Positions 27,541-36,449 of a DNA stretch of 64,000 bases are shown piece after piece. The notes beneath the pieces are model-generated. The model saw nothing but the letters and a program-made list of their open reading frames with translations, was not told where the DNA came from and made no database searches. The stretch spans positions 1 to 64,000 of the forward strand of contig CACIGI010000003.1 in the NCBI GenBank assembly GCA_902586125.1, read 5' to 3'. The position numbers and the translations under genes are program-made. Origin of the DNA: an uncultured Pelagibacteraceae bacterium (GTDB taxonomy: Bacteria; Pseudomonadota; Alphaproteobacteria; Pelagibacterales; Pelagibacteraceae). Positions within the stretch are counted from its first letter, which is position 1. Each line of letters starts with the position of its first letter.

Positions 27541-27843
27541 TTAATTTGGGTTACCTTTTATATCAGTTGTTAATTCTTGATAGATCAAAACAGAGATTGT
27601 GTTTAAATTTTCTATAACTCTCTCAAAGTCCCATGACAAATCAACATTATTACAATTGAGTTCTCTAAAATAATATACTTCTGTTAATGGAATAGCTGGT
27701 TTAATTTCCGATGCTATAATATTTAATTGCTTAGTTCTTTTTTCAATCGTGAAATTATACCTACAAACATTTGAAGTTGCCCAATACATAAGTGAAATAA
27801 TAATAATTGAAATAAATATCATTACTTTACTTATTCCAAACAT
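27541..27843 (-). CDS. Small membrane-anchored protein, function unknown
   Basis: The 100-residue protein has one N-terminal hydrophobic helix (about 5-25) and a small polar domain with two cysteines (NVCRYNF, LNCNNV). I do not recognise a family. It starts 11 bases after the end of the GAF phosphatase gene on the same strand and is probably cotranscribed, so it may be an envelope partner of that regulator. Confidence 0.65.
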   Translation of the reverse strand: MFGISKVMIFISIIIISLMYWATSNVCRYNFTIEKRTKQLNIIASEIKPAIPLTEVYYFRELNCNNVDLSWDFERVIENLNTISVLIYQELTTDIKGNPN

Positions 27844-27854
27844 AAATTAATAAC

Positions 27855-29204
27855 TTAATCCCCGTCAACAACTACAATGGTTAAGTCATCTTTTTGTATT
27901 CGACCTGATTTAATTATATCTTCAACAATTTTATTTAACCTTTCATGATTTGGAACTTGTTGATACTTTTTTATATAATTTTTAAAACCTTCAGACTCCA
28001 ACATATCTCCTTTTGAATTTTTAATTTCAGTAATACCATCGGTAAAAATATACATTGAGCTTTCTTGAAAACTAAATTTTGTTTCTTTAAATTTAAATTT
28101 TGGTGCAATTCCTAATGGTGGTCCAGCTTCTTCAAAATTAGAAAAATTTCCATCCTTAGTATAAATTAATGGATGTTCATGTCCTGCATTCGCTAAAGTT
28201 AACTCTTTTTTATTTCTGTCGTAAATTCCAATTAACATTGTTACAAACATACCTCTTGATGTTGTCTCACAAATTTCAGAATTCAAAATGTTTAATAATT
28301 CTGCTGCAGAAAAATTTGTTTTACTTAAACACCTATATAAGCTTGATGCCTTTGACATTAATAATGAAGATTTAATTCCTTTGCCTGATACATCAGCAAC
28401 ACCAAAACCAAAAACTTCTTTAGATAATTCTGCAAAATTATAAAAATCTCCTGAAACAACTTTGGCTGGTATATTTATTCCTGCTATAGGGAAATTTTGC
28501 TTTTTATTTTGTGACAATAAAGTTTTTTGAATCTCACCAACAATTTCAATTTCTTTCTGCATTCTGTTCTTATCTATTAAATCTTTTGCCATTTTTGCAT
28601 TATTAATTGCTAAAGCTGCTGGTCCAGACAAAGTTTCCAATAACTTTCTATCGTTCTCTTCGAAAAGTTTATTATTTGTTTTTTTATTTAAACAATGGAT
28701 AACTCCAATACATTCATCTGAAACAATTAATGGAGAACACAATACTGAATACGTTGTGAAATTTGTTTTGTTATCTAAATCAAAATAAAATTCAGCAATT
28801 TCTCTTACATCTTTTCTTACATCGCCAACTCTTATACATTTTTTCATCACTGCAGCTTTGCCCATCACACCTTGTGTTATAGGAATTTCAAAATCCTCAA
28901 GGTAAGCTTGATGTTTTGAAGCAATACATTGGAAGGATTGATTTTTTTCATCTATTAGAAAAATGTTTGCTGCTTGTGCATTAATTCTTTTTATAATTAG
29001 CTCTAAAGAATTGTTTAAGGTCTCCTTCAAATCAAGAGACTTTGCAAACTCTTGATTCATTTTAGTCACTAGCTCCAAATCTTTACTACTAGTGTCGTCT
29101 ATTTTGATAGTTTCCTTTTTTTTTGCGCCAAAAAACATGTTATTTATAAATTGATATTCGTTATTTTTTTGATAATTTTGAAGTTGATGGAAGTCATTAT
29201 TCAT
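27855..29204 (-). CDS. GAF-domain SpoIIE-type (PP2C) phosphatase
   Basis: The protein has an N-terminal helical segment, a GAF sensor (KRINAQAANIFLIDEKNQSF, GVMGKAAVMKKCIRVGDVR, VLCSPLIVSDECIGVIHCLN) and a C-terminal SpoIIE phosphatase domain. The motifs SGDFYNF, ADVSGKG, FTDGITE and KDDLTIVVV are present. The ORF track starts at 29288, but that is a TTG lying inside a Shine-Dalgarno-like sequence. I prefer the ATG at 29204 (MNNDFHQ, 449 residues); 29138 (MFFGAKKK) is also possible. It is soluble, so its GAF domain would sense a cytoplasmic ligand. It is a third candidate phosphatase for the two STAS proteins. Confidence 0.88.
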   Translation of the reverse strand: MNNDFHQLQNYQKNNEYQFINNMFFGAKKKETIKIDDTSSKDLELVTKMNQEFAKSLDLKETLNNSLELIIKRINAQAANIFLIDEKNQSFQCIASKHQAYLEDFEIPITQGVMGKAAVMKKCIRVGDVRKDVREIAEFYFDLDNKTNFTTYSVLCSPLIVSDECIGVIHCLNKKTNNKLFEENDRKLLETLSGPAALAINNAKMAKDLIDKNRMQKEIEIVGEIQKTLLSQNKKQNFPIAGINIPAKVVSGDFYNFAELSKEVFGFGVADVSGKGIKSSLLMSKASSLYRCLSKTNFSAAELLNILNSEICETTSRGMFVTMLIGIYDRNKKELTLANAGHEHPLIYTKDGNFSNFEEAGPPLGIAPKFKFKETKFSFQESSMYIFTDGITEIKNSKGDMLESEGFKNYIKKYQQVPNHERLNKIVEDIIKSGRIQKDDLTIVVVDGD

Positions 29205-29215
29205 GCGCCTAATTT

Positions 29216-29272
29216 CTATCTGCACCTGTCTGATGCAATGATGTTCATACAATACTGCATAAATGGGCTCAT
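29216..29272 (-). other. Possible 18-codon leader ORF before the GAF phosphatase
   Basis: A GAGAGG sequence followed eight bases later by ATG gives a short ORF (MSPFMQYCMNIIASDRCR) that stops 11 bases before the preferred start of the GAF phosphatase. The best ribosome binding site in the area belongs to this ORF, which suggests translational coupling or a regulatory leader. It could also be chance. Confidence 0.35.
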
Positions 29273-29303
29273 AGAATTTTCCTCTCAAATTAAACTATAA
29301 ATT

Positions 29304-30068
29304 GTGTTCTATATTATAGTATTTATCTTTGGAAGTATATGGGGGAGTTTTAGCAACGTATGTATTCACAGAATCCCTGATAATATTAGTGTTATCTCTG
29401 ATCGTTCATATTGTCCTTCATGTAAAAAACTTATTAAATGGTATGACAACATTCCTTTATTATCTTTTATAATACTAAAAGCAAAATGTAGAGGTTGTTC
29501 AGCTAAGATAAAGACTAAATATTTTATTATAGAGTTAATCTCGGCATTGAGTTTCGTATTAATATTTCATGTTTACGGTATATCATTAACCACACTTTTA
29601 TTATTTATTTTGAGTATTTGTTTTATAATTATTTTCTTCATAGATTTAAAACACTTTATAATACCAAATGAAATAACATATCCATTAATGATAATCGGTT
29701 TTTTAAAGTCGTTCGATCCTAATTTAAATTTACACTTGTTTCCAAACTTTATTAATTCATTAATTGGTGGAATTTTTGGCTTTACGATAATCTGGTTAAT
29801 AATTTTTATTTATAAAAAATTAAGAAACAAAGATGGTATGGGATTAGGAGATGCAAAATTACTTTCTGCAATTGGTTTTTGGTTTGGGTGGGTTTCGATA
29901 CCTTTTATTATTTTTTTTTCATCGGCAATTGCTCTATTAAGTGTAGTTCCTGATTTAATTAAAAAAAAGAAACAACTTTCGTCACAGATACCTTTCGGTC
30001 CTTATTTAATAATTGGAAATTTAGTTTTTCTTTTCTTAATCAATCCAATAAAGATCTTTATTAATTAA
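29304..30068 (+). CDS. pilD: Prepilin peptidase PilD (leader peptidase/N-methyltransferase)
   Basis: The 254-residue membrane protein opens with the GSFSNVCIHRIP motif and the N-terminal domain with two CxxC pairs (CPSC, CRGC). The aspartyl peptidase domain has the catalytic Asp in FFIDLKHFIIPNE and in GMGLGDAKLL, with about seven further helices. It cleaves and methylates the pilins and minor pilins of this locus. It starts with GTG and overlaps the convergent pilY1 end by four bases; it is the only core pilus gene here on the plus strand. Confidence 0.96.
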   Translation: MFYIIVFIFGSIWGSFSNVCIHRIPDNISVISDRSYCPSCKKLIKWYDNIPLLSFIILKAKCRGCSAKIKTKYFIIELISALSFVLIFHVYGISLTTLLLFILSICFIIIFFIDLKHFIIPNEITYPLMIIGFLKSFDPNLNLHLFPNFINSLIGGIFGFTIIWLIIFIYKKLRNKDGMGLGDAKLLSAIGFWFGWVSIPFIIFFSSAIALLSVVPDLIKKKKQLSSQIPFGPYLIIGNLVFLFLINPIKIFIN

Positions 30069-33000
30069 AAACCAGTATCTCTCCAGCCACCTTGATTAGT
30101 TAGAACTTCACCAGGTATAGATAAAATTGAATATAAAGTATCTTCATTCTCACTTGGTCCAGCAACGTTAGCAAATAATTGATCTCCAAATATAACTAAT
30201 TCAGATAAAACACCGTCTCTTACAAAAGTACAAGTTTGTACTTGAGCTTCCTTACCTTTAACAAGTTTATGAGAATTGTCTGTTCCACATTCATCATCAT
30301 GAACACAAATAAATGCCTTACCAATAGCACATTTGTTTGATCCCGAGGGTGGTTCGTAAACAGGATAATAAACTTGTCCTTTAAATAAAGTCGGAGGTGC
30401 AGAAGCTTTTCTAAAATTATTATCGTTATCAGTTCTTAGATCACCTACTGCGGGTTTATTGGCCTCTGTAAATTCTCCAGCAGCTACTGCTTCGGCAATC
30501 TCTGACGCAGAATAAAACTCATCGGGTCTATCTAAATGATAAACCCAACCACTTTCTGTACTAGGACACAAATCCCCTGTTTCATCTTCTGTAACATCTG
30601 AACATACAGCAAGATCGTCGATAGACATGGCCAGATTAGCTCCATTGTGAGCTATCTCTGAAAAAGTATCAGAAGTTGGTTCTGGAACAGTAACAGTATT
30701 TAAATGTCTAAATAAAGGATAGTCACGATCTCGAATGCCGTACAAAATATTATCCATCCCTCGAGTTTTATCCCCAAGTGCATTAAAGTCTCCTGTGCCT
30801 CCAAATAACCAAAAGTCCTTAGTTTCTAAACCTATTCCTGCATCCATTGAAAAAAATGAGTATCTTCTATTTACCGAACTAGCATTCAACCTAAATAAAG
30901 TAGTCTGATCAAAAAAATTTGCACTATCTGTACAACAGTCTGTTAGATTTATTTTTGTAATTTTACCTTCTCTATCGTTTATATAAACCATTGCTCCTTT
31001 CCAAGGAATTCCAAAAGCTGTATCAGGAGTGATAACAACTGGTGTAGTAGGTACAGCATTATTAATGTCACTGCCATTATCTGTGGTAATCCCACTATTT
31101 CCAAACGATACTCCTGATGGATGAGTATCAACAATTGTTATTGGTCCATTGTTATATTCATGACCATAAATCCTTCCTGGGTTAGCCATATCACTTAAAT
31201 CAACCAAATATACTGCAGAGCCAGTGCATGAATTACTTGATGACATACCAGCACCCATAATTGCCACATATTTATCTGTTGATGTCCCACCAGCATCAGA
31301 GGTCAGGCCCAGTGTATCAGAGGGTAGCCTAACAATTCTAGGCGTTGACCAAGTTTCACCTAATTTACTATAATCATATTGAGTATCATCAATTGATGTT
31401 GCTTGGCATGATGTTTGAATAAAAATATTATCACCTTCTACTTGGGTTACATTGCCTTGCGCATCTGTTATTTCTTGGTCACCTCGATTAATGACCTTGT
31501 CCTCATTAAATGTAATTACAAACTCTCCATTAACCATTCTTGCCTCTGAGAAATCGAGTGGTTCGAACGCTCCATTTTTTAGTTCAGTAACATTTAATAA
31601 AGCCTTATCGATTGCCACATTATTTGGCGTATTTAATTGAATGTCTTTAAAAGTGAAAGTTGTACCCTCAAAACAGGAATTGGTTCCATTAGTTTTAAAG
31701 TTTTGACCTAATGCAGCTAACTCGGTTTGGGTTTGACATGCTTGAATATTGTCTCGGTTAGTGGTTGTAGCCGAGTCGGTGCCACCATCTGCAGCAGCAG
31801 CTGTATTATAATTATTAAGAGCAGTAACTCCTTCTTCTGATTGACCTAAAGAGGCAGAGCCTGAGGAGTATTCATAAGATGTGATAAGTCCATCGCTATC
31901 TACTCTATAAACTACGTTATTGATATAATCATTATAGACTGTAAACATGTGTAGAGGTCCAAGTCCATTTTCTACAATTGGATTAGTTACATCGAGAACT
32001 GTAAATCCTGATCCACCTCGCCCAAATGGAACGAATAATATTGTATGCCAGTCTTCTGTGGTACTAATAGTTCCATCAGGTTCTAAACCTTTTATAAACA
32101 CATCATGTACGACTGGTGAGCCATCTACTCCAAATATTGCGTTACTTCCTCCTTTGTCACCTCCTACTCTCCCGTCAAGAGCAGAATTTATTAGTGTGGG
32201 TAATTTTCCAATTAACACTGGAGGAAGAAATGCCCATTCCTCTTGTCCAGTTTCTGCATTAAATGCATGTAACAATCCACTATTCGAACCTGCATAAACA
32301 ACGCTTCTTCTGTTTTGATGAGAATTTATAAATCCTTGGTAATTATTTATTGTTCTAAAATAAGCTTCTTCATTTTGTGCATCGAATTCAACACTGGCAT
32401 TTGGTGCACCAATTTCAATCAATTGAGAATGGTATATGTCACCAAGAACATGATCTCTTAATTCTACTGTGCCTTGTGGGTTAGTTGTGCAATCTCCATC
32501 ATAATCAAAAAAATCTTGTCCTGCTAAAAAACGGAAAAGTCCCCTTGCTTCATCGATTGTCGTATCCAGTCCACCACAGGTTGAGCTTGTTGTATGATAA
32601 TTTGAAAGCCGAAAACCTAACATTTCCATTTCAGGGATTAAGAGCTCAGCATTATCATCATTTAGATTGTCCCAATTACCAATATAACCACCATCTGCGT
32701 CCGGAATTACAGTCCATAAATTTCTCGAATCATCTCCACTATAATCGGCGCTTCCAGAAGATTGTAGGCGTACTTGTTCAGCTGCATTCCAATTCCCAGG
32801 AAAGTTTGGGTCGTGAGCCACTCTTCCATCTGCAAATAATCTTTTTCTTAAAATAGTCCCTTTCCATTCACCATATTGTTCATATTCAAATTGTGCTTGA
32901 TATAAAGAACCTCCTTGCTCAATAGTCGCTGTAATTGATGGCGCGGTAAATGACAATCGTTCTGCAACGATTTGTCTGATTTTCTGTTGAAGCACAGTTT

Positions 33001-34957
33001 GAAGTTCTTCAGGTGTCGCTGCAACGATTGTAGGCTCGCAGTCTGCATCTCCAGCTTGAGCACATGAACCTGCTACTGCTAATTCGTCAAATGATGTCAT
33101 TCCTTCTGCTCTAATTCCATTTCCATACGCAACAAATAACGTTTTAATACCCTTGCCTCTTAGGGCCTCAAGTCTTGCCGCAGTTCGACCTCTATTATTA
33201 CTACTTGGTAATCCAGTTTTCTTCTGCATTCCATCACCAATAACAATTACATAATTCAACTGACAGTCAGAATCTTCGTCAAGAGGTGAAACATCACCTG
33301 TAAAATAATCATGAGCAATTTGAGAAAACGCCTCTGAGTCGGTTCCAAAACTTGTTCTAATATTCCTCACGATTGGGATGGCTCTTGTAGATCCCTCGGG
33401 TCCAATACCAACATTTAAACAAGAGTTTGAAGTGCATATTCTGCTTCTACCATTTGGATGATTGCCGACCCATCCTCCATAATAATTACATGGATTATTA
33501 TCATTATGACAATGACCACCACCCCTACCTCTTGGTGGTCTGACTGTTCTTCCTAGGTTTCTTTCACCAGCATTCCAATGACCAAAACCAAATTGAGCAC
33601 CAGTATTTAATGTACTATCTGAGAATATTGAAATAATAGCCTTTTTTGCTCCTTCCAATCTCGAAAAAAGAGTTCCTCCATATTGAATTTGCCATGCAGT
33701 GTCCTCTGTTCCATCAGCAAAATCTGCTAATGTAAGTTCATCAACATAACCAGCATGACTAAATATAAGTCTATTATTGGATATATTCATTGCTCCAAGA
33801 CCATTAGTTATTCTAATCGATCCAGCAGCAAGTGTGCCTGCATCGATAGCATCTCCAGCAGCATCGACATTTGCAGAGGAACTGTCAGTTCCAGCTTCGA
33901 CTGTAGCAGTACAAGTAGTGTCTGATGTCCAGCTTACATTTTGTATTTTTCTTTGTCGATTACCTCCAACATACATCACATCATTATCGTTTGGAGAGAT
34001 ATCAAACATAGTCGTAAATGTAACCTGGTTTCCTGTAGCGTTTGCTCTTCCTCGACAAAATCTCGTCGACGCACCTCTCATAACTTTGACTGTTCCTTGG
34101 TCTCTTGTTGGATATCCATAAACATTTCCATCATCAGCAAAATAAATCATGGATGAGTTATTATTTAATCTTAATCGAGAGGCATCAAAAACTCTTGACC
34201 AAACATTATTTCTACTTCTTCTGCCAGCAGATCTTACGCAGTCACCTTCATCAAGGTTACAAGTCATTATGTAAGCATTTCTTCCATCTCTCCCATAGAT
34301 AGCAATAACATTGTTGTTGTTGGCATCTACACTCATATCAAAACCTCTAATTTGAGTTCCACGTCTACCACCTCCAGGCTTTATCGCTAATCGACATTGA
34401 AAATTTGAGTCAAGAGCAAAAACTGCTGTATTATTATTATTGGGTTGGTATTGACCTACAAATAAAAGTGTTTCATTATTTATATTAGTTCCACCGATAG
34501 TGACATTGCTTAAATAAAATGCCCCATGTAACATTCTGTTTGTCGATATATTTGAGTTTTGACTTATATTACCTCTTTGATTAATTCCCCAATCACAACT
34601 TCGATCAGTATTTCCATTAGCCCACCAAGTTCTAGCCTCATATGTGGCACCATTGTCTCTAGTTCCTGTAATATTTGTTCTTACTCCATTAGAATTAATT
34701 AGAAATAAACCTCCATCACGTTTGCTTGCTGCTGTGAGATATCTATCTCCTGTTGTAGGATTTACTGTGATTGAGGTAATATTAGGCAAACCATCTCCAA
34801 TTTTATTATCCATACTATTAGAACTATCTAATAAAATTAAAATATTTGCTTTTACATCTCCTTCACCTGAACCTGGTGGTAAAGGCTTTGCTTTTATCGG
34901 TTGACCAATGCATAGGATCAAAATTAAAAAACTGAATATTTTATAAAAATTTTTCAT
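30065..34957 (-). CDS. pilY1: PilY1-like pilus tip/biogenesis protein
   Basis: The 1630-residue protein has a signal peptide (1-23), a von Willebrand A start with the MIDAS DSSNSM at 44-49, and the rest of that fold near residues 545-660 (LNYVIVIGDGMQ, KGIKTLFVAYG). About 500 residues rich in Asn/Arg/Gly are inserted between the two. The C-terminal PilY1 propeller begins near 870 (RRSVVYAGSNSGLLHAFNAETG, DGSPVVHDVF, VPFGRGGSGFTVLDVTNP). PilY1 proteins prime pilus assembly with the minor pilins and act in adhesion and surface sensing. It lies downstream of the minor pilin genes, as in Pseudomonas-type loci. Confidence 0.94.
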   Translation of the reverse strand: MKNFYKIFSFLILILCIGQPIKAKPLPPGSGEGDVKANILILLDSSNSMDNKIGDGLPNITSITVNPTTGDRYLTAASKRDGGLFLINSNGVRTNITGTRDNGATYEARTWWANGNTDRSCDWGINQRGNISQNSNISTNRMLHGAFYLSNVTIGGTNINNETLLFVGQYQPNNNNTAVFALDSNFQCRLAIKPGGGRRGTQIRGFDMSVDANNNNVIAIYGRDGRNAYIMTCNLDEGDCVRSAGRRSRNNVWSRVFDASRLRLNNNSSMIYFADDGNVYGYPTRDQGTVKVMRGASTRFCRGRANATGNQVTFTTMFDISPNDNDVMYVGGNRQRKIQNVSWTSDTTCTATVEAGTDSSSANVDAAGDAIDAGTLAAGSIRITNGLGAMNISNNRLIFSHAGYVDELTLADFADGTEDTAWQIQYGGTLFSRLEGAKKAIISIFSDSTLNTGAQFGFGHWNAGERNLGRTVRPPRGRGGGHCHNDNNPCNYYGGWVGNHPNGRSRICTSNSCLNVGIGPEGSTRAIPIVRNIRTSFGTDSEAFSQIAHDYFTGDVSPLDEDSDCQLNYVIVIGDGMQKKTGLPSSNNRGRTAARLEALRGKGIKTLFVAYGNGIRAEGMTSFDELAVAGSCAQAGDADCEPTIVAATPEELQTVLQQKIRQIVAERLSFTAPSITATIEQGGSLYQAQFEYEQYGEWKGTILRKRLFADGRVAHDPNFPGNWNAAEQVRLQSSGSADYSGDDSRNLWTVIPDADGGYIGNWDNLNDDNAELLIPEMEMLGFRLSNYHTTSSTCGGLDTTIDEARGLFRFLAGQDFFDYDGDCTTNPQGTVELRDHVLGDIYHSQLIEIGAPNASVEFDAQNEEAYFRTINNYQGFINSHQNRRSVVYAGSNSGLLHAFNAETGQEEWAFLPPVLIGKLPTLINSALDGRVGGDKGGSNAIFGVDGSPVVHDVFIKGLEPDGTISTTEDWHTILFVPFGRGGSGFTVLDVTNPIVENGLGPLHMFTVYNDYINNVVYRVDSDGLITSYEYSSGSASLGQSEEGVTALNNYNTAAAADGGTDSATTTNRDNIQACQTQTELAALGQNFKTNGTNSCFEGTTFTFKDIQLNTPNNVAIDKALLNVTELKNGAFEPLDFSEARMVNGEFVITFNEDKVINRGDQEITDAQGNVTQVEGDNIFIQTSCQATSIDDTQYDYSKLGETWSTPRIVRLPSDTLGLTSDAGGTSTDKYVAIMGAGMSSSNSCTGSAVYLVDLSDMANPGRIYGHEYNNGPITIVDTHPSGVSFGNSGITTDNGSDINNAVPTTPVVITPDTAFGIPWKGAMVYINDREGKITKINLTDCCTDSANFFDQTTLFRLNASSVNRRYSFFSMDAGIGLETKDFWLFGGTGDFNALGDKTRGMDNILYGIRDRDYPLFRHLNTVTVPEPTSDTFSEIAHNGANLAMSIDDLAVCSDVTEDETGDLCPSTESGWVYHLDRPDEFYSASEIAEAVAAGEFTEANKPAVGDLRTDNDNNFRKASAPPTLFKGQVYYPVYEPPSGSNKCAIGKAFICVHDDECGTDNSHKLVKGKEAQVQTCTFVRDGVLSELVIFGDQLFANVAGPSENEDTLYSILSIPGEVLTNQGGWRDTGF

Positions 34958-34969
34958 TTCAAATTTATA

Positions 34970-35488
34970 TTACATCACTTCTATAACTTCAGGTCCAAAT
35001 AAGTATTCTTTAAATTCAGGTTTAGTAATAGTTAGAGTCTCAAAATTGCCTTTAGAGTCACTTACTCGACCATAAATTACGTCAATGCCAAAAGATGCTA
35101 GACTTATTCCACCTACCCAGTCATCCTCAATAACTTCTTCAGAGACATAGCCCAAGGTATTATTAGCGAAATTAAAAATTTTATTTGTACTAGCCTCACC
35201 ATAGCCACCAATGATTTCGGTTCCAATAATTTTACCTTGTCTAACAAATACTTTGATCGATGAATTGTCTAGCTCAGAGTCTTCACAAAAGCTGAAGCTA
35301 TCATATTCGGTCATAAAAGTTAAGGACTCACCATCCTCATCATTTGGCTCATTTAAAAAGTCATATTTTTCTAAAATATTCGCTACCGGGGTGCCTATCT
35401 CCTCTTTAAGAAACTCACAGGCAGCACTTAAATTAATTGCGCTGATATAAATTGTAAAGGATATTAGAGCAATTAAGATTCTTTTCAT
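34970..35488 (-). CDS. Exported protein of unknown function in the minor-pilin operon
   Basis: The 172-residue protein has a signal peptide (about 1-23, ending LSAAC) and a mature part of alternating strands and short helices with two cysteines (CEFLKEEIG, SFCEDSEL) that could pair. No family is recognised. It lies 12 bases upstream of pilY1 and downstream of the PilX-like gene, where Pseudomonas-type clusters have no such gene. A role as periplasmic partner or chaperone for PilY1 or the minor pilins is inference from position only. Confidence 0.72.
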   Translation of the reverse strand: MKRILIALISFTIYISAINLSAACEFLKEEIGTPVANILEKYDFLNEPNDEDGESLTFMTEYDSFSFCEDSELDNSSIKVFVRQGKIIGTEIIGGYGEASTNKIFNFANNTLGYVSEEVIEDDWVGGISLASFGIDVIYGRVSDSKGNFETLTITKPEFKEYLFGPEVIEVM

Positions 35489-35558
35489 TACAAAATACTA
35501 CTAAATTTTTAAAAAAAATAAAATTAGACATTTGTGTTAATTAGTGACCATTTTGAGG

Positions 35559-36449
35559 TTAACTTGATAAGATAACTAAGCTTTCTAAGGGAATTAAAAT
35601 TTCAGGATCTGTTGTTAAAAAATCTCCCTCATCCATGCCTTTGGGCATCAAGTATCCACAACCATAAATTCTGTAAGCAGTCCCCTGTCTTTGAGCATTG
35701 GTCGCAGTTTTTTTAAGACTTGTACCAGCCCCTTTAAATTTTGAAGTACCTGCATTTATTGAAAAAAACTCATATCGGTATCTTGACAAATACTCAATCT
35801 CTTCAGCTGCTTCATTAGCAGTCAATCCAACATTAGCACCAGTTCCTATAATTGGAGCAAGTATTTCGCCAAAATTTAAATTAAATTGGTGGCTTGTTAC
35901 TAAAACAATACCTCTTTCTTTAAAATCTCCTTCATAGATAGCATCACGTGCTTCTTGTGTCATTTGTCCTGCGGCTACTAGAGCATCCAATTCAGCTAGA
36001 TCGTCTTGGGTCATGTAATGATTTATCTCTCTTATTAAATTCCTGAAACTATTAAAGCATTTAGTTTCTGTGGGTCTAATAAGATTTCTTGGTATTTCTC
36101 TTCCATCTGTATGTCTTGCAAATTGATCTGCTCCGCCAGCAAGTTCAGTAAGTTCGGTAATATAATTATCATGTAAAGTTATTTCTGTGACATCAGCACC
36201 TGGTGCTAATGGTGGAATATTATTAATTTCTAACCAAGGCCCAAGCATTCGATTTAAAATTTCTTTTTCCGCTTCTTTTAAAGCATGTTCAGCTACATAG
36301 AAAGTTTGCTGATACTGATCGCTTGTGTTATTGCTCTGATGATCGCCTGCAGAAATAACAATTAAACTTCCACCCATTAAAGACATTACTAACAATAAGA
36401 CAAGTGATAAAATTAATGTAAATCCATTTTGATTATTTTTTCTCATCAA
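35559..36449 (-). CDS. pilX: PilX-like minor pilin
   Basis: The 296-residue protein begins MMRKNNQNGFTLILSLVLLLVMSLMGGSL, a prepilin-like leader with the PilX N-terminal pattern, in which the usual Glu5 is replaced (GFTLILSL). The motif QTFYVAEHALKEAEKEIL is characteristic of PilX_N proteins. The rest is a globular domain without clear motifs. It overlaps the PilW gene by four bases. Lack of Glu5 is known for some tip pseudopilins (GspK/PilX), supporting a place at the pilus tip. Confidence 0.9.
   Translation of the reverse strand: MMRKNNQNGFTLILSLVLLLVMSLMGGSLIVISAGDHQSNNTSDQYQQTFYVAEHALKEAEKEILNRMLGPWLEINNIPPLAPGADVTEITLHDNYITELTELAGGADQFARHTDGREIPRNLIRPTETKCFNSFRNLIREINHYMTQDDLAELDALVAAGQMTQEARDAIYEGDFKERGIVLVTSHQFNLNFGEILAPIIGTGANVGLTANEAAEEIEYLSRYRYEFFSINAGTSKFKGAGTSLKKTATNAQRQGTAYRIYGCGYLMPKGMDEGDFLTTDPEILIPLESLVILSS

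Noticed and set aside
35531-35542. tttgtgttaatt as a ninth copy of the motif
   Set aside because: Only the first nine bases match and such AT-rich partial matches are expected by chance; it stands alone.
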